Source: Primulina eburnea
Taxonomy: Eukaryota; Streptophyta; Magnoliopsida; Lamiales; Gesneriaceae
Assembly: GCF_022965805.1 (NCBI RefSeq)
Contig: NW_027331249.1
Span: 124,001 to 188,000, forward strand
DNA: 64,000 nt
Direction of reading: 5' to 3'
The notes below the pieces were generated by a model. That model searched no databases and was not told where the DNA came from. It was given only the letters and a program-made list of their open reading frames with translations. Shown one piece after another: positions 32,472 to 45,975 of this stretch (positions within the stretch are counted from its first letter, which is position 1; every line of letters starts with the position of its first letter). The position numbers and the translations under genes were made by a program.

Positions 32472-35400
32472 TGTGGGGACCCGGACGCTAATCAAGTTCT
32501 TAATAGGGGACCCGGACGCTAATCAAGTTCTATAATCATGTTTGGGACTAATTAATCAATTATAACAGGTCTAAAAATTATTTTTTTAAAATACAAACGC
32601 GGAAACGTAATGTAATTACTCAAATTACATTTAAACAGAACATACAAATCTTGCGTTTACTACAAGAATTCAACTACATATAGTGGTGAATCCTATGTGC
32701 TTCGAAGCCCGGATCTCCACGCTATCTAATCTTCTCTCATCCTCTCTTGCCCTGATCCAGCCCACCTGTTGCATGCCACACATACAAACAAGACAACAGC
32801 CGGATAACTCCGGTGAGATATAAAATATCCCAGTATAATTCATGTAAACATGCAGTCATATCTAAAACATATATAAAAGCATATAACAATACTCGTACAT
32901 GTATCAAATCAGAAAACATAAATCAATATCAGAATAACTTTTATTCTACACATGTACCATCATCAGGAACATAATCAACTCCAATATAAAATCAATTCAA
33001 GCAATGAATCACCACAGACTCAAAACTTCAACTCAAACAACGCGTCGTTTCAGACTCGAACTCAACTCTTAACCTAGGGATCCCGTGTCTGGGCGAACAG
33101 CCACAGACATTGACGACTCAGTCAAGATTTTAAGCGAATCAGCCATAGTAGGCGAAACAGCCTGATAGCTAGACGAATCAGTCAATAGATAGACGAATCG
33201 CTCAATATATAGACGAATCAGTCAATAAATAAGCGAATCAGCCATAGCAAGGCGAAACAGCCGATCTAGACGAATCAGTCAAGATAGACAAGCAGCAAGA
33301 TAGACGAATCAGCCAATAATAAGCGAATCAGCCATGACAAACATATCAGTCACAAACATGCAAAGCTTGAACAAAGCGACACACATCAATCTCAACAATA
33401 CAAAAATCAATTCATAAACTAAGATGTGATTAGGGAGACTCGAGTCAAACCACACTCGAGTTGTGCAATCCCAACACACACATTATTTATACCTTTCTTT
33501 TCTGATATTCTGACTCGGTCGAGTCTCGAACTTCAAGCCTGTCAATACTCAATCTGACAAGACAATATCGAGGAGTATAAATCAAATACAGTTACTCCAA
33601 TTAAATCTGTTTTGCACAATACTCCATCTAATTCATATGGACGGCATACACGGTTATAATTCATATAACCCAGCCATATCATTATCAGTCAGATATCATT
33701 CCAACATCCCATAGTCCAATAACAACTCATATTCTGATACAATTCTCAATCAACTCAACTCTAAAAATCATAACCATTTCATATGCGTATTTGTTCTCAG
33801 TCCGGTTTTCGATTATCGAGTTAACATGCCAAGACATCATATATGAATCATATCCGATTCTGACAATACCATAATTTAGAACATGTTAAAACGTAGCAAA
33901 ACTTACGTCCAGTCGTAGCCTACGTTGATAGGAACACGTACCGCAGTCAGATTAAAATCTACGGACGGATTGATCACAAATCGAATTGAATGTAATTCCC
34001 TCCGCAAGCTCTCGTTCTTTTCCTCTGACATCTGAGGACAAGTTTGCATGTATATATATATATATATACACCAACGTTGCACAATATCACCACATGTCGA
34101 TTTTTCCTTATTCTGCATGTTTCGCGCTCGGGCGGTTAAAAATTACCGCTCGGGCGCGGAAGTCTCTGTCCCGATCCTCAACCGAACATCTCCTGGCGCT
34201 CGGCGGTATATTCTACCCGCTCGGCGCCACAAGTTTGCCGAAAATCACATAAATCCTATGTGTTAACCAATTTGGTCTCGGAGCGGTCCAACTATACTAT
34301 ATCCATTCATAATCATAAATCATCTCAGATTCGGTACAAATTCTTGGGCATTACATTTCTCCCCCTCTAGATCTAAGTTCGTCCTCGAACTCGCACGTAA
34401 TCCAATCCAGATATATCAGAAGAATGTATATAGAGTTTAAATCAGAAACTCATCTCCAATGAATCTGTTATGAAATTTCAATCTCAAATCAATTCTATCT
34501 TTCTAGAAATGCTCCGATAAGTTCAATCTGCAATATTGGTTATACAACACTTGTATATACCCAACTAAAGTTTGTAATAGCTCAACACCATCAGCTGTTA
34601 TTAAGTCAGTTTATCTCGATCCAAGATATATTCGATCTTCGATCTCAGTTACCACAGTCATCGTCCGACGTTGGCATATCAGTCTGTTTATCATGAGCTA
34701 TTTCATTTTCTTTCTGAAGTCGCTCCATCTTTTCAGTCATATCTCTGATCATTTCAGATCTAATCTCAAGAATCTCAGGATATCATTTAATAAAGAGAGA
34801 ATCCATATATCTTTTCGTACAACGCTCGAAAGGGTTATCTCAATACTCGTTCGATTAGCTTTGTGTGTACGACACATTCATAAAATGGCAATGAACCTAC
34901 CATCCGTGCTAAAATCAAGCATTACAACTTTCACATATTTTCCGACATCTGATAATCCACTCTGGACTGTCCATTAGTAGTGAATACTATTCCAGTTCTC
35001 AGATATACTCTATTTAACTCTTACTGTACATTCTGTCAGACGTGCCAAATTCAACCAAAAATCACGGTCTACATATAATCAACTCTCAACTCTCCGTGTA
35101 CTCTAATCACTTTTCTAAGGAATCTCTACTATCCATATTTGTACATCTTCATGTCGGTTTTAGCACTCGCCACTTGTGTCAGTCTGTCATTCCTAACTCA
35201 ATCAATACTCAATTCCGAGGGAATGTAGTAACTTCATCCGACATCCTTGGAAATTAATCTCATTTCCATTCAAGGAACCGACAAGTACATACCCAATCTC
35301 TTGGTTTCTCTCTTTCTATCTTTATTGTCTGTAGTTCCGACATTTCCGTCCAAACTCTGCCATATCTAATCTCATTTGTTTTCTATCAAAACATTTTCTG

Positions 35401-37736
35401 CTATCCAGAGCTTACTGAATTCCAGTTTGCACCATTTCTGACAAATCTATGTCATTTCACATTCGAAATATCGGGCACAACACAATCAGTAATTAACATA
35501 CATACAGTATTACTTACCTGATTCAAAACGGATTCAGAACACCAGCAAGATTCAATCAGATTCCAAACATCACTCATCGTACTGATCTGTTAAACTCATA
35601 AAAAACTGCAATATCTGACACTGATATCCACCTCGGCCACTTAATTACGGTTTTAATTCTGCTAAAATCAACAGATACCTCATTTTCAGATATAACAATC
35701 CCTGAACACCATCGGTCTCAATCAGGATTCACCCATTCAATGTTCTGATATCGATCAACGTAACAATCAATCTCTCTTGAAATCAGATCTGAGTCTTATC
35801 TGGGGAAACATCGAGAACTTTCTATCATTGGTAAATCAGCCCAATGATAGAATCAACTTCAGTAATCAACTGAAACATAGGAGTCACTCTGCTCCTTTCT
35901 GTAACAATCGAGTCATAGCTAGTACGAATATCAAGGAAATTCTCAGTCTAGAATTCTCTATCGTACAATATTCATTCCTTGGCCATCTCAAGTCTAATTC
36001 TCACCATCTCTGGAACTAATCTAGGGTAGCTCTGTACTTGGTCACACATTCAGTATCAGTAATGCGTTCCAAAATCAGAGAACCCAGTAACAATATCATC
36101 TACCACACAATCTAAACTGTCTCATTCTCCTCCTACTATAGTATACAAGATCTAACAGAAATCACTGATACACAGATCTTTTCTCACACGGAAAAGAAAC
36201 AATTACTACAGTAATAGGATCGACAGATAATGCATGCACAATGCAAGTCTTTCAGAATATAAAAGTATGTGAAGCACCGGTATCCCTCAATACATATGCA
36301 GGTAATCAAACAAATCAGTTTACCTGTGCAACATCATCATCTGGTGCTTCCGCGAGCTGCTCCTCAGTAAAAGCAAATAATCTGGCCGCTGTCTCAGGAG
36401 GCTGGCCAACTGTCTGGCTTCCTCCGGCCTCTGCTGTGACTGAGATGGTGCTGGCTCAAATGAAGGGACAACCGCTGATCGTCTACTCCACTGTGCCGCT
36501 GATCCCACGGTTTGGCTCCCTGGGATCTTTGGGAATCCCTCTGTGGCATACTCTGGCAAAAATGTCCTTGTTGTTTACAGAAGTGGCAACTACCAAGTAC
36601 TCCTTGGCATTGTTCAGTGGAATGTCTCCCTCCACAATTTCCTCCCAATAAACGCCGTACAAAACTTGCTGAACCACTGGAGCTGAAGAAACACTCCAGA
36701 CTTCTTTTAAACTGCTTTCCTCTAGTTTCAGAAAATCTTTCGTTCCACCACTGCTACTACCACTCTCGAATCGGGGAAGTGGTGCTGTGGTCTTGACACT
36801 GGACGGATAAATTCAGCTCCTCTCTGCCTTATCAAGGCCGCTTCAGCGCCCCTTTCATCGTTATCCACCAGCTTTTTGCAACATCAAGCAACTGGTGTCC
36901 AATCAATTTAATTCGGCGCTCATCACTGTACTCCCGTGAATCAAAAGCATCTCAATATACCTAAACCAACTCTCACACTTGACCGATGTCTCAGTACCCG
37001 TCAGAGTGGGTGGTTTGAATGACTGAAACCTCTTCAGCAAGGTTTTTCCATTGGAGTCGGTGTTACATCATTGGAGGATTCGATGTACTAACCCTGTTTG
37101 GAATTCGTCTAGGAGGCATATCTGAAACTCAAAGGATTAGTGACCCAATCCAACACATCTGTTTCAATTCAATCTCCCTCCCGATCATCTTACTGCTGAT
37201 CGAGAATCAATTCAGATTCGTTCCCAATAATACAGATTACAAATCAAATCAGATAAGTCAGGTAACATGTATTATATAAGCCGTAAAGAATGCTAGCACT
37301 CCAAAGCAAGAAGACATACAATTCTACCCCGCTCACTATCTTTCTTCTCAGTCTCAAAAATCTACAGTTCTGGTACCCTACGGCTCTGATACCACCTGTT
37401 GTGGGACCCGGACGCTAATCAAGTTCTTAATAGGGACCCGGACGCTAATCAGTTCTTAATCATGTTTGGGACTAATTAATCAATTAAACAGGGTCTAAAA
37501 ATTTTTTTTTAAAATACAAAAGTGGGAAACGTAATGTTAATTTACTCAAATTACAATTAAACCTGAACATACAAATCTTGCGTTATCTACAAGAATTCAA
37601 CTAGGTTCAACTACATACAGTGCTGAATCCTATGTTGCTTCGAAGCCGGATCTCCACGCTATCTATCTTCTCTCATCCTCTTCTTGACCTGATCCCAGCC
37701 CCACCTGTTGTCATGCACACATACAAACAAGACAAC
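32472..37736 (-). mobile_element. X1 (copy B), 5' LTR truncated at 37736
   Basis: 3' LTR 32472-34355, integrase remnant about 34660-35150, gag remains about 36310-37115 with the knuckle CHFCKQQGHFCQ visible but broken, PBS just before 37400, and 337 bp of 5' LTR. The LTR ends abruptly within GACAAC at 37736, where copy C starts. Confidence 0.85.
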
Positions 37737-38147
37737 CCTTACCCATCGATGTTGAACCTTAATGGACGGTTCGCCATGAGTTCCCCCAATAATATGAGCC
37801 GAAATCATGGGAGTTCCACGTAGTTCACATCACCATGTCAATGGATGTCACAGCTTTCCGGCACCCAATGCTCCCCAATAATATGCGCCGAGCCCCGAGT
37901 ACGGGTAGCGTTCATCATGCACCCATTGTCGATGGAAGACAAGGAAATTATAAACAAATTTATAATTACCCTTTTTCGGGCTTGATATTAATTTTGAATC
38001 TTATTCAAAATGAGGGTTTTTAAATTGAAAGGTCTCATCATTAATTTTATTTTAAAAGCTCGCCATGTTTGATCGTATGTTTGCCGGATTCATGCAACTT
38101 TGTTATTATCATAATAATAACGCACATACTCATTATTTATAACATAT
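37737..38147 (-). other. Copia leader, start of copy C
   Basis: Starts at the base matching 6787 of copy A. The copia gag-pol that lies left of this point in A is absent here. No gene. Confidence 0.75.
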
Positions 38148-40121
38148 TGTGGGGACCCGGACGCTAATCATCTTCTTACTCATTATTGGGATTTAATTAT
38201 CAGTTCTGAGAAACAGGGTCTAAAAATTTTTCTTTTAAAATGTAACTGCGGAAGGTAATGGAATCTAAACAATATACATTTCTGTATAAAAACTACAGTT
38301 CAGTAGAAAAGTACAATACTATACAACCTAAGTCTAAGGTTCAATTACTAAATTCAAGTAATAAACCAAGTATGCTACAAGTCCGGAATCACCACGCTAA
38401 CTCGTCTTCTCTCATCGTCATCTCGACCCTGATCCAGCCCCACCTGTTGTCATGCACACATACAAAACAAGACAACAGCCGGATAACTCCGGTGAGAATA
38501 AATCCCAGTATAAAGCATGGTAAACATGCATATACACATAATGATTCATGGAACATGCTTTCATGACTGAAAGTAATAACAATAGGTTCCATAGTCTATG
38601 AAACCAATTCATCTACGCATGCTGTTCTAATCAAATCATGTCTAGACTTGACTCAACTATAACTCTAGGGATCCCGGGGTGAATAAGACGTCACTGGCTG
38701 TCACCTACCCAACCACTCGGGGCGACTGTACGTCTTATTCCTAGACTTCGGTCCGAGCTGTATCGACGGCTGGCAATAGGAGTAATGGCTACTCCTAAGT
38801 TGAGATACACCGAACGTCTAGAAGTCTGACAATGGCTGTCAAGACTTTCCTATCTTAAATGCAATGAATAACAATCTGTAAACAAAGCATAATCATATTC
38901 ATAACTGAATATCACAATTATCTTACCTGCTTGAATACAATTCTATAATCAAAGCATAATCAGGTAACAATATAAACAATAATCTAGTATGTGATTTTAT
39001 TGGGAAACTCAAATTAATCTAATTTGAGATATGCTTCCCGAATATCACATGAATTATACCTTTGTCGTCCCTGTCTGACGAAGAAGATGACCTATATCCA
39101 AATCTGTCCATATCAAATCTGAAATGACAATATCAATACGCTGTATCAGTGCATAACTCAAGACACACTATGTTCTGATCAATACTCTACTCAGTACATA
39201 ATTTGATCAATATCTGAACAAGATACAATCTGATTCATATCAACGAATATCACGATGAAATCTAAATCATAACTGAATCTGATCAATTTAAATCAACTGA
39301 TGTTTTGACGGCATAACAATACAATCTGAATAACCCCGTCAATCTGAACATCACAAATATAATACTGAACTCATAATCTGTGCCCGCATAATTCATACTC
39401 TGAATATTAACACAATTCTGATATAAAATCTCAGTCAATATCTTTCAAAAAATCATAACAATTACAGGAACAGTCTGTTCTTTAATCTGACTTCAATTCT
39501 ATAATGTCTACTTTAGTAGAAACATCATATCCGAATCATATTCAATTCTGACAATATCATACATTCAAATCTTGTCTAAACGTAACAAAACTTACGTCCA
39601 GATGTAGCCTACGTCGATAGGAACTTGGTGCTGAAGTCGGATTCAAAATCAGACGGGCGGATTCCGCACAAAAGGCGTAAGGATTTTCAACTCTTATTCT
39701 GAACCCTTTTCTCGATCTTCGTTTATGATTTCTGAGGGATTTAGGCGTGTAATGTATATATATATACCAACGCTGCATGTCTGAAGAAACGTGGCTACCT
39801 TTCATGATTTCCGGGTGGCGCTCGAGCGGTTGAAAGGTACCTCTCGGGCGCCGAACATACTGTCCGGGTGATTAACTTGCCCACCACTGGCGCTCGAGCG
39901 GTCAAAAACTACCGCTCGGGCGCCAGACTCTCTGCCCAAGGGTGCTCTTATATTGCATTGGCGCTCGGGCGGTAACTTTCTGCCGCTCGAGCGCCGAAGG
40001 TTCTGTCCCAATTTCTTGGCTAACAATGCGACGACGCCCGGTTTCTTCATTCGAGTTCGTATAATCTCAATCATGATAATTAATCAATGTCTGATTAAAT
40101 AATTAAATCGCGGGCATTACA
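38148..40121 (-). repeat. Gypsy LTR family iii (copy C)
   Basis: Same length and ends as 7198-9171, with only scattered substitutions. U3 hairpins at 39817-39994. Flanks CATAT and CTAAC again show no target duplication. Confidence 0.88.
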
Positions 40122-40681
40122 CTAACGGACCGTGTGAGCAAAACACGGGCCTAGGTCCAATCCTAGGGAAATGCATGGGATGCAAATGCAACTATTACAT
40201 TAGCTTCCAATATTTACATGTTTTCGATCTTCATAATCATCATGGCCACCATCTTCCAATCTTGATCGTCCACTATACTAATATTTACAAATAAATATCC
40301 ATGGCAAATAGGGATACATCTCATGGGGTGGGAACGGGCCATAAACCAAGCCCACTTTAAATTTGATAATTATTACAATCATTCAACACAAAATATCCTA
40401 GCACACACCTAGCAAATTGGGCTTGGGCTTTTGATCATCCTTCATGCATAATATCACATATCATACACCATCAATTAATTATCACAATAATTAATTGATC
40501 CAATATTATATGTCTTGATCCAATCACTAACCGCCTCGATTATAAACTAAATTAACAAAGTATACAAACACCTTTGTCTACTTTCAAATTAATTTATTTA
40601 TAACCGAATTTCTTGTAAATCACCATTTACTATAAATATTTAAAGTCCAACTTAAAATATTTATTTCATGAGAAAATGTTT
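40122..40681 (-). other. Copia leader segment (copy C)
   Basis: Counterpart of 9172-9731, ending with TGTTT, the left target duplication of the next LTR. No gene. Confidence 0.55.
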
Positions 40682-42656
40682 TGTAAGGCTCAAGATTTAG
40701 TAGTCTTCATTAATGCGATATTTGAGGATGTGAGAGTGCATGACGTTGCATGAGAAACACTAAGTAAAATGGGAGTAGGAAAGACATGAGAAAAGAGGAG
40801 AAAGGTTAAGAATAAATGTAAAGGGCCGAAGCTATGGCGCATATGCGCGAAGAAATGCGCGCATATGCATGAGCATTACAGTAGCATCGGCGCATTTGCG
40901 CGAAGAAAGTGGCGCACATGCGCGATACTTCCAGCAGCTGTGGCGCACATGCGCGAGTTTAGTCGCGCATATGCGCGGTCGGTCCAGCAGCTTGGGCGCA
41001 TATGCGCGAAAGGAACGGCGCATATGCGCGAGTGTTGTATTTTCGAGACCGTAGGTCTCGCGCACATGTGCGAGGAATGCCGCGCATCTGCGCGAGACGT
41101 GTAGTGAAAAGAATGAGCCATGTGTTATAAGACATGCAAGATATATATACTATAATTTCATTTCCTTCCCTCACTTAGCTGATAACCGAGAAGAATTCAG
41201 AGAGAGGCTTCAAGTTTCTCCATCACTTGGAATTGTGATTTTGCAAGATTTAGCAATCCAAAATTAAATTCGACTTCGGTTTTGAACTCCTCTCCGTATT
41301 AGCTACAAGGTGACGTACTTTTCTTTCAGTTTCAACATGATTTGAGATATGGTGATTGGGGAAATTGTGAATTACACTAGATTATGTATTCTTGTGATGA
41401 TTATGAATATATATTCGTAACCGGATCGAAGAACGGATGTCATATGCAATTGTTACAATTTTTATAGCATGTTTAGAACTAAATATGCAGATTTTGGGTA
41501 CTATGACATGTTTTGGATGAATATTGTATTGGATTATGATTGAGAATAAGATAGTGTTGATATCTGTTGAGAATTTGATTGACCGGTATCGAGAATTACG
41601 TCGTTATGCCGTCAAATTGTATCGAGATCACGTAGTGACTTGGATATGTGTTGATTTAGATTAGAGATTGATAGATTGTATATCAACATTTTCATTTCAG
41701 ATTCAGTTTGGCGACCGTGACAGCGATTGTGCGACGAAAGGTATAAGTCATGTTTTGTTTGGGGAGATGTAACTCAAATAAGATATTATTTGAGTTTCCC
41801 AACCAAAATCACATACTAGTATTATTTGATATATTGTAACATGTTTATGAATTGTATATAGCACTATATTCAATCTTTTAACATGTTTATGCTTTGATTT
41901 CAGAATTGTATTCAAGCATGTATGTCAGTGTGATATTCAGATATGAATATGATTATACTTTGTTTACATATTGATATTCATTGCATCTAAGATAGGAGAG
42001 TCTTTGACAGGCATTGTCAAATAGCTAGACGTTTCGGTGTATCTCAGCATAGGAGTAGGTATTACTCTTATTGCCGCCGTTGATACAGCTCAGGCCGAAG
42101 TATAGGAATGAGACGTACATTACCCCGATTGGAGGGTAGGTAGTGACGTCTTATTCACACCGGGATCCCTAGAGTTATAGTCGAGTCGAGTCCAGACATG
42201 ATTTGATTCGCATTACATGTGCATATGTACATTATTCATAATAGCATGTTTTATATGTTATGATTGGTTATATGCATGTATACATGTTTATACTGGGATT
42301 TGTTCTCACCGGTTTTCCGGCTGTTGTTATGTCTGTATGTGTGCATAACAACAGGTGGGGCAGGATCTGGGTCACGCAGAGGATGAGAGACGGACATAGC
42401 GTGGTGATCTCGGGCATAGCAGAAGAACTAGTAGTTGTACTTTTGGCATGTACTGTATTTAATTACTAGTTGTCGAATATGGTTTGGAACCAGACATATT
42501 TGTATCTTATGTTTGTATATTATGTTGTTGAATAACATAGAGACTTCTTATGTTAGCTTTCATTTGAGTTAATGTAAAAGCAAAAATTTGACCCACTTTT
42601 TATATTAATGATCCGTTTTAATCCCAAAGAAAAGAATTAGAGCCCGGGTCCCCACA
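40682..42656 (+). repeat. Gypsy solo LTR ii (copy C) with perfect TGTTT duplication
   Basis: Flanks 40677-40681 and 42657-42661 are both TGTTT, proving the insertion boundaries. U3 cluster at 40836-41097. It has GTGACTTG near 41635, missing in copy A. Confidence 0.94.
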
Positions 42657-43822
42657 TGTTTGCAACTTTTGTAATTTTAAACTTAAGGGCCCAAAAACTT
42701 ATTTTTTCACCAAAAACATTTTGGCCCATTTAAAATTCACAATTATGTTAGCCATCCAATGGCCCAACAACTCAAGGCCCATGACACTTTGATAATCCAA
42801 AACACTTTTGGAAACCCTAGTCGTCATCGCCGTCGCCGGATTCCGGCAACAAAATTTTTTTTTTATTTTTAAAAGAGGGGCGTTCGGGCAGCCCCTCGGG
42901 CTGCCCTTGCTGCCCGAAACGGGCAGCCCCTCGGGCAGCCCGAGCTGCCCGACACGGGCAGCAACATGCTGCCCGAAGTACCCCTTTTCGGCCTTGATTT
43001 TTGGTTGCAAAAATTACATTCATGCGGTTAGAAATTGATGTGAATCTTTGTACGAATAAATAGCAAACACGATTAAAACGCAATCGCACCCTCTATTTAA
43101 TTACGATAATAAGACTCGTGTGTTTTCCCGACCTTTTGAGCCAAGTAATTGGTGTGTTATTCACCTCTAAACTATAAAAGTTTAGCAACAAATAAACACG
43201 AGGATAACAATCGAAAATTTGATACGAACCTTCGAAGAACGACGCCTACGACAATCCGCACAAGCACGATCGACAAACGCCACAAAGTTATAAACTTTGA
43301 TAAGTTTGATTTGTTTTAACAAAGCTAAAGCCTTGAAAAGTTGAGAGAAAATTCTCACAAGTTTGATAAACTCAAAATAATATGTGTGTGTTGAAATTTC
43401 GTCCAAGATGTTTACATATCAAAAAGGATTACTAGAATCTAGTTTCCTAACAAAGTAAAACTCTAAAGAAGGAAATAAAATCTGCGCGAAATCGTATGTG
43501 ACACGGACCCCGTGTAGAGATCCGGAAGGGGGTCCGTGTAGGCACGGTATTTCTCATTCTCGAATGTAAGGGACACGGACCCCGTGTACAGGTCCATGTA
43601 CACGTCCGTGTAGCCTCGGTCAGCTTCTACTTGATTGTGATGCAACCCGAACCCTTCGAGCCTTGTTTCCAAGCTTTTATTGGTTGGATGAAGGACAACA
43701 TTCAAAATCTTCAAGCGTCCTCTCGGGATCGGTTCTTGGAACGCATAGTGGCTGGCTAGATTCACATCAGAAATCGATCTCAATATAATATCTTGTAGTT
43801 GCTACACAAAAACGTAACCATA
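42657..43822 (-). other. Copia leader segment (copy C)
   Basis: Counterpart of 11701-12873. It lacks a short TCCGGAGCTCCG-containing segment present in A near 11877 and has a longer GGGCAGCC palindrome run at about 42890-42985. No gene. Confidence 0.55.
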
Positions 43823-43834
43823 GCTCGGATACCA
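43823..43834 (-). other. Copia primer-binding site (copy C)
   Basis: Reverse complement TGGTATCCGAGC, two bases from the LTR, as in copy A. Confidence 0.85.
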
Positions 43835-43836
43835 CT

Positions 43837-45975
43837 TGAAAGGGGATCGGTTACGGTGACCGGAAGCGCAACGGAAGTTCAAAAATCGAATTTTACACAA
43901 GAAATTTCGGCCACCATGTTCTTTGTGTAGCAAATACAACAAAACACAAAGATGACATTCATAGTGTGTTTAGAAATGTACCTATCAATCTTAAAAGATT
44001 GATGATGGCTCCAACTTAGTTGATTTACAACTAAGCTCTTCAATGGCAAGACAATCTTCAAGCTTCCTTTTGAGCCCACCTTGCTCAAATATTAAGCCCA
44101 CCACCAACTAGCTAGAACCACTCTAATTTTGCACTAGAAAAATTAGAGCATTTTTCTTTGAGAAGTGTTTTTCATTCCTCAACACTTGAAGAAGAAAATT
44201 GAGAGAAAAATGGGAGAGAATGTGTGTGTATATTTTGGCCATTGTATGTATGAATGGGGAGAAGGAAGACTTGTCTTGGTCTTGCAAAAAGTAGAGACAA
44301 AAGTAGCATGCCAAGCCTTGATAGTTGCAAAAGTTGTCTCCAACTCTTCACCTCCCATGCATGCATATATATATGGTTTTTAAAAAATTAAAAATCATGG
44401 ACTAAATTTAATTATCTCAAACATATTTGAGACTAATTAAACATTACTTGAATTTACCCAAGTCCCACTAGTTAAATAATTAATTTAAATTGACCTCTAC
44501 AAGACTCAATATGATTTAATTAATTCAACACTTGAATTAATTTAATTATTTGGACTCTACTAGGTCCACTAGTGTTTAATTAATTCAACACTTGAATTAA
44601 TTTAATTTAGTCCATAATAATGTATATGAAAATCACAATTTTCAAATACATTATTCACTTGGCCAACTTTTAATTTAGGAACACTTCCATAAATTAAAAT
44701 TTACATTTCTCTCATAGAAGTCATACTTCTATTTTGCTTTACGCTTATAACTCATTTATAAGTCGTTCAACACATTGAACTATTTTCTCCTTTATAGAAG
44801 TCATATTTCTAATTTTTCTTACGCTTATAAACTCCTTTATAAGCCGTTCAACACATTGAACTGTTTTACTTCTCAACGGGATCTAGAAAGCCAGAACTTG
44901 TGTGGCCCTCAATGGTTCATTGATACAACTAGCCGTGGGTTCACATCTCCATGTGATTCGGACTAAACATGTCCTTATATGAGCATACCCCAATTGCTCC
45001 ATTCTTACTTATCAACCCCTTGATAACAAGAACGTCAGAACTCAAGTCTGATAGTACCCAACCAACCATGTTAAACGCCTAGCAACATCGCTTACATGAT
45101 TCCCTAGGTATCAAATGATAGTGCCTGCAAGAACCATTCAATTATGGTTAGCGTACAGTACGGTCCCTTCAACTCATATATCCCGACCGATTCGACAACC
45201 ATTGGTTTATCGAGAGTTGTCAATGAATCGATACTATGTGTCATGTCATAGTTTCATCGATGGTGTAATCTATTAAACCCTTTCATAATTACCACCATAC
45301 TCTGATCAAAGATTTCAATCTACATACACATGAGAACACATAGGATATCCATACCCGAAGGTAAGCGGTGAATCCCCGACTACAATGCATCGACTCCTAT
45401 ATGTTTCGACAGAACACCCAACCTTGCCACCTGTTGACCCCATGAGAGTCGGTAAACAAGCCAAAGTGTAATTCTAGCACATAGAGTCTCAATGTTGTCC
45501 CCGGTCATAAGGACTAATGGTGTACAACCATAAACTAGGACCTTTCCACTCGATAGTGAGAACCACTTGGAAAGTCCTTTATGGAGGGTTGCAGTGCACT
45601 CTACCAGGAGCACCTATCTGCATGATCGGACATCACAATGTCCCCTACCAATGAAACATGGTATTCACATTGCAGATACTAGTCTCTAACTCGAGCGGCC
45701 TATATCCTTCTTAGCGACGGCTGAATCGACTAGGAACTGTTTAGAATATACAGTATTCCAAATATGAGTTTCATGATACTCATCATATGAGCATTTCATA
45801 TTCTTTCTACTATTTGTATATTAAAGGACTTTATCTATGCAACTAGCATGGGTATACAGATAAAGAAGTGCCAAAATAATAATTTCAAATATTATCAAAA
45901 TAAAGATCGTTTATACATAGAGTTTCATTGTGAACACTCGGCCAACACTTGGCTCGACGGGCACCTACTCTAACA
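43837..45975 (-). repeat. Copia 5' LTR (copy C), 2139 bp
   Basis: Nearly identical to 12888-15030, followed by the same CAAAT at the array border. Confidence 0.87.

Larger units (their letters stand above)
24866..37736. repeat. Copy B: second copy of the 9263-22356 block, rich in indels
   Basis: Order and orientation follow A exactly: leader, solo LTR ii, leader, PBS, copia LTR, integrase array, X1. Yet single-base insertions and deletions occur every few tens of bases, often outside homopolymers, while A and C agree closely. That pattern fits unpolished long-read sequence better than natural decay. ORFs here are unreliable. Confidence 0.85.

Noticed and set aside
24866..37736. Copy B as an ancient, naturally decayed duplicate
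   Set aside because: Differences are mostly single-base indels at high density with few substitutions and sharp limits, unlike natural decay; kept only as a possibility to test.
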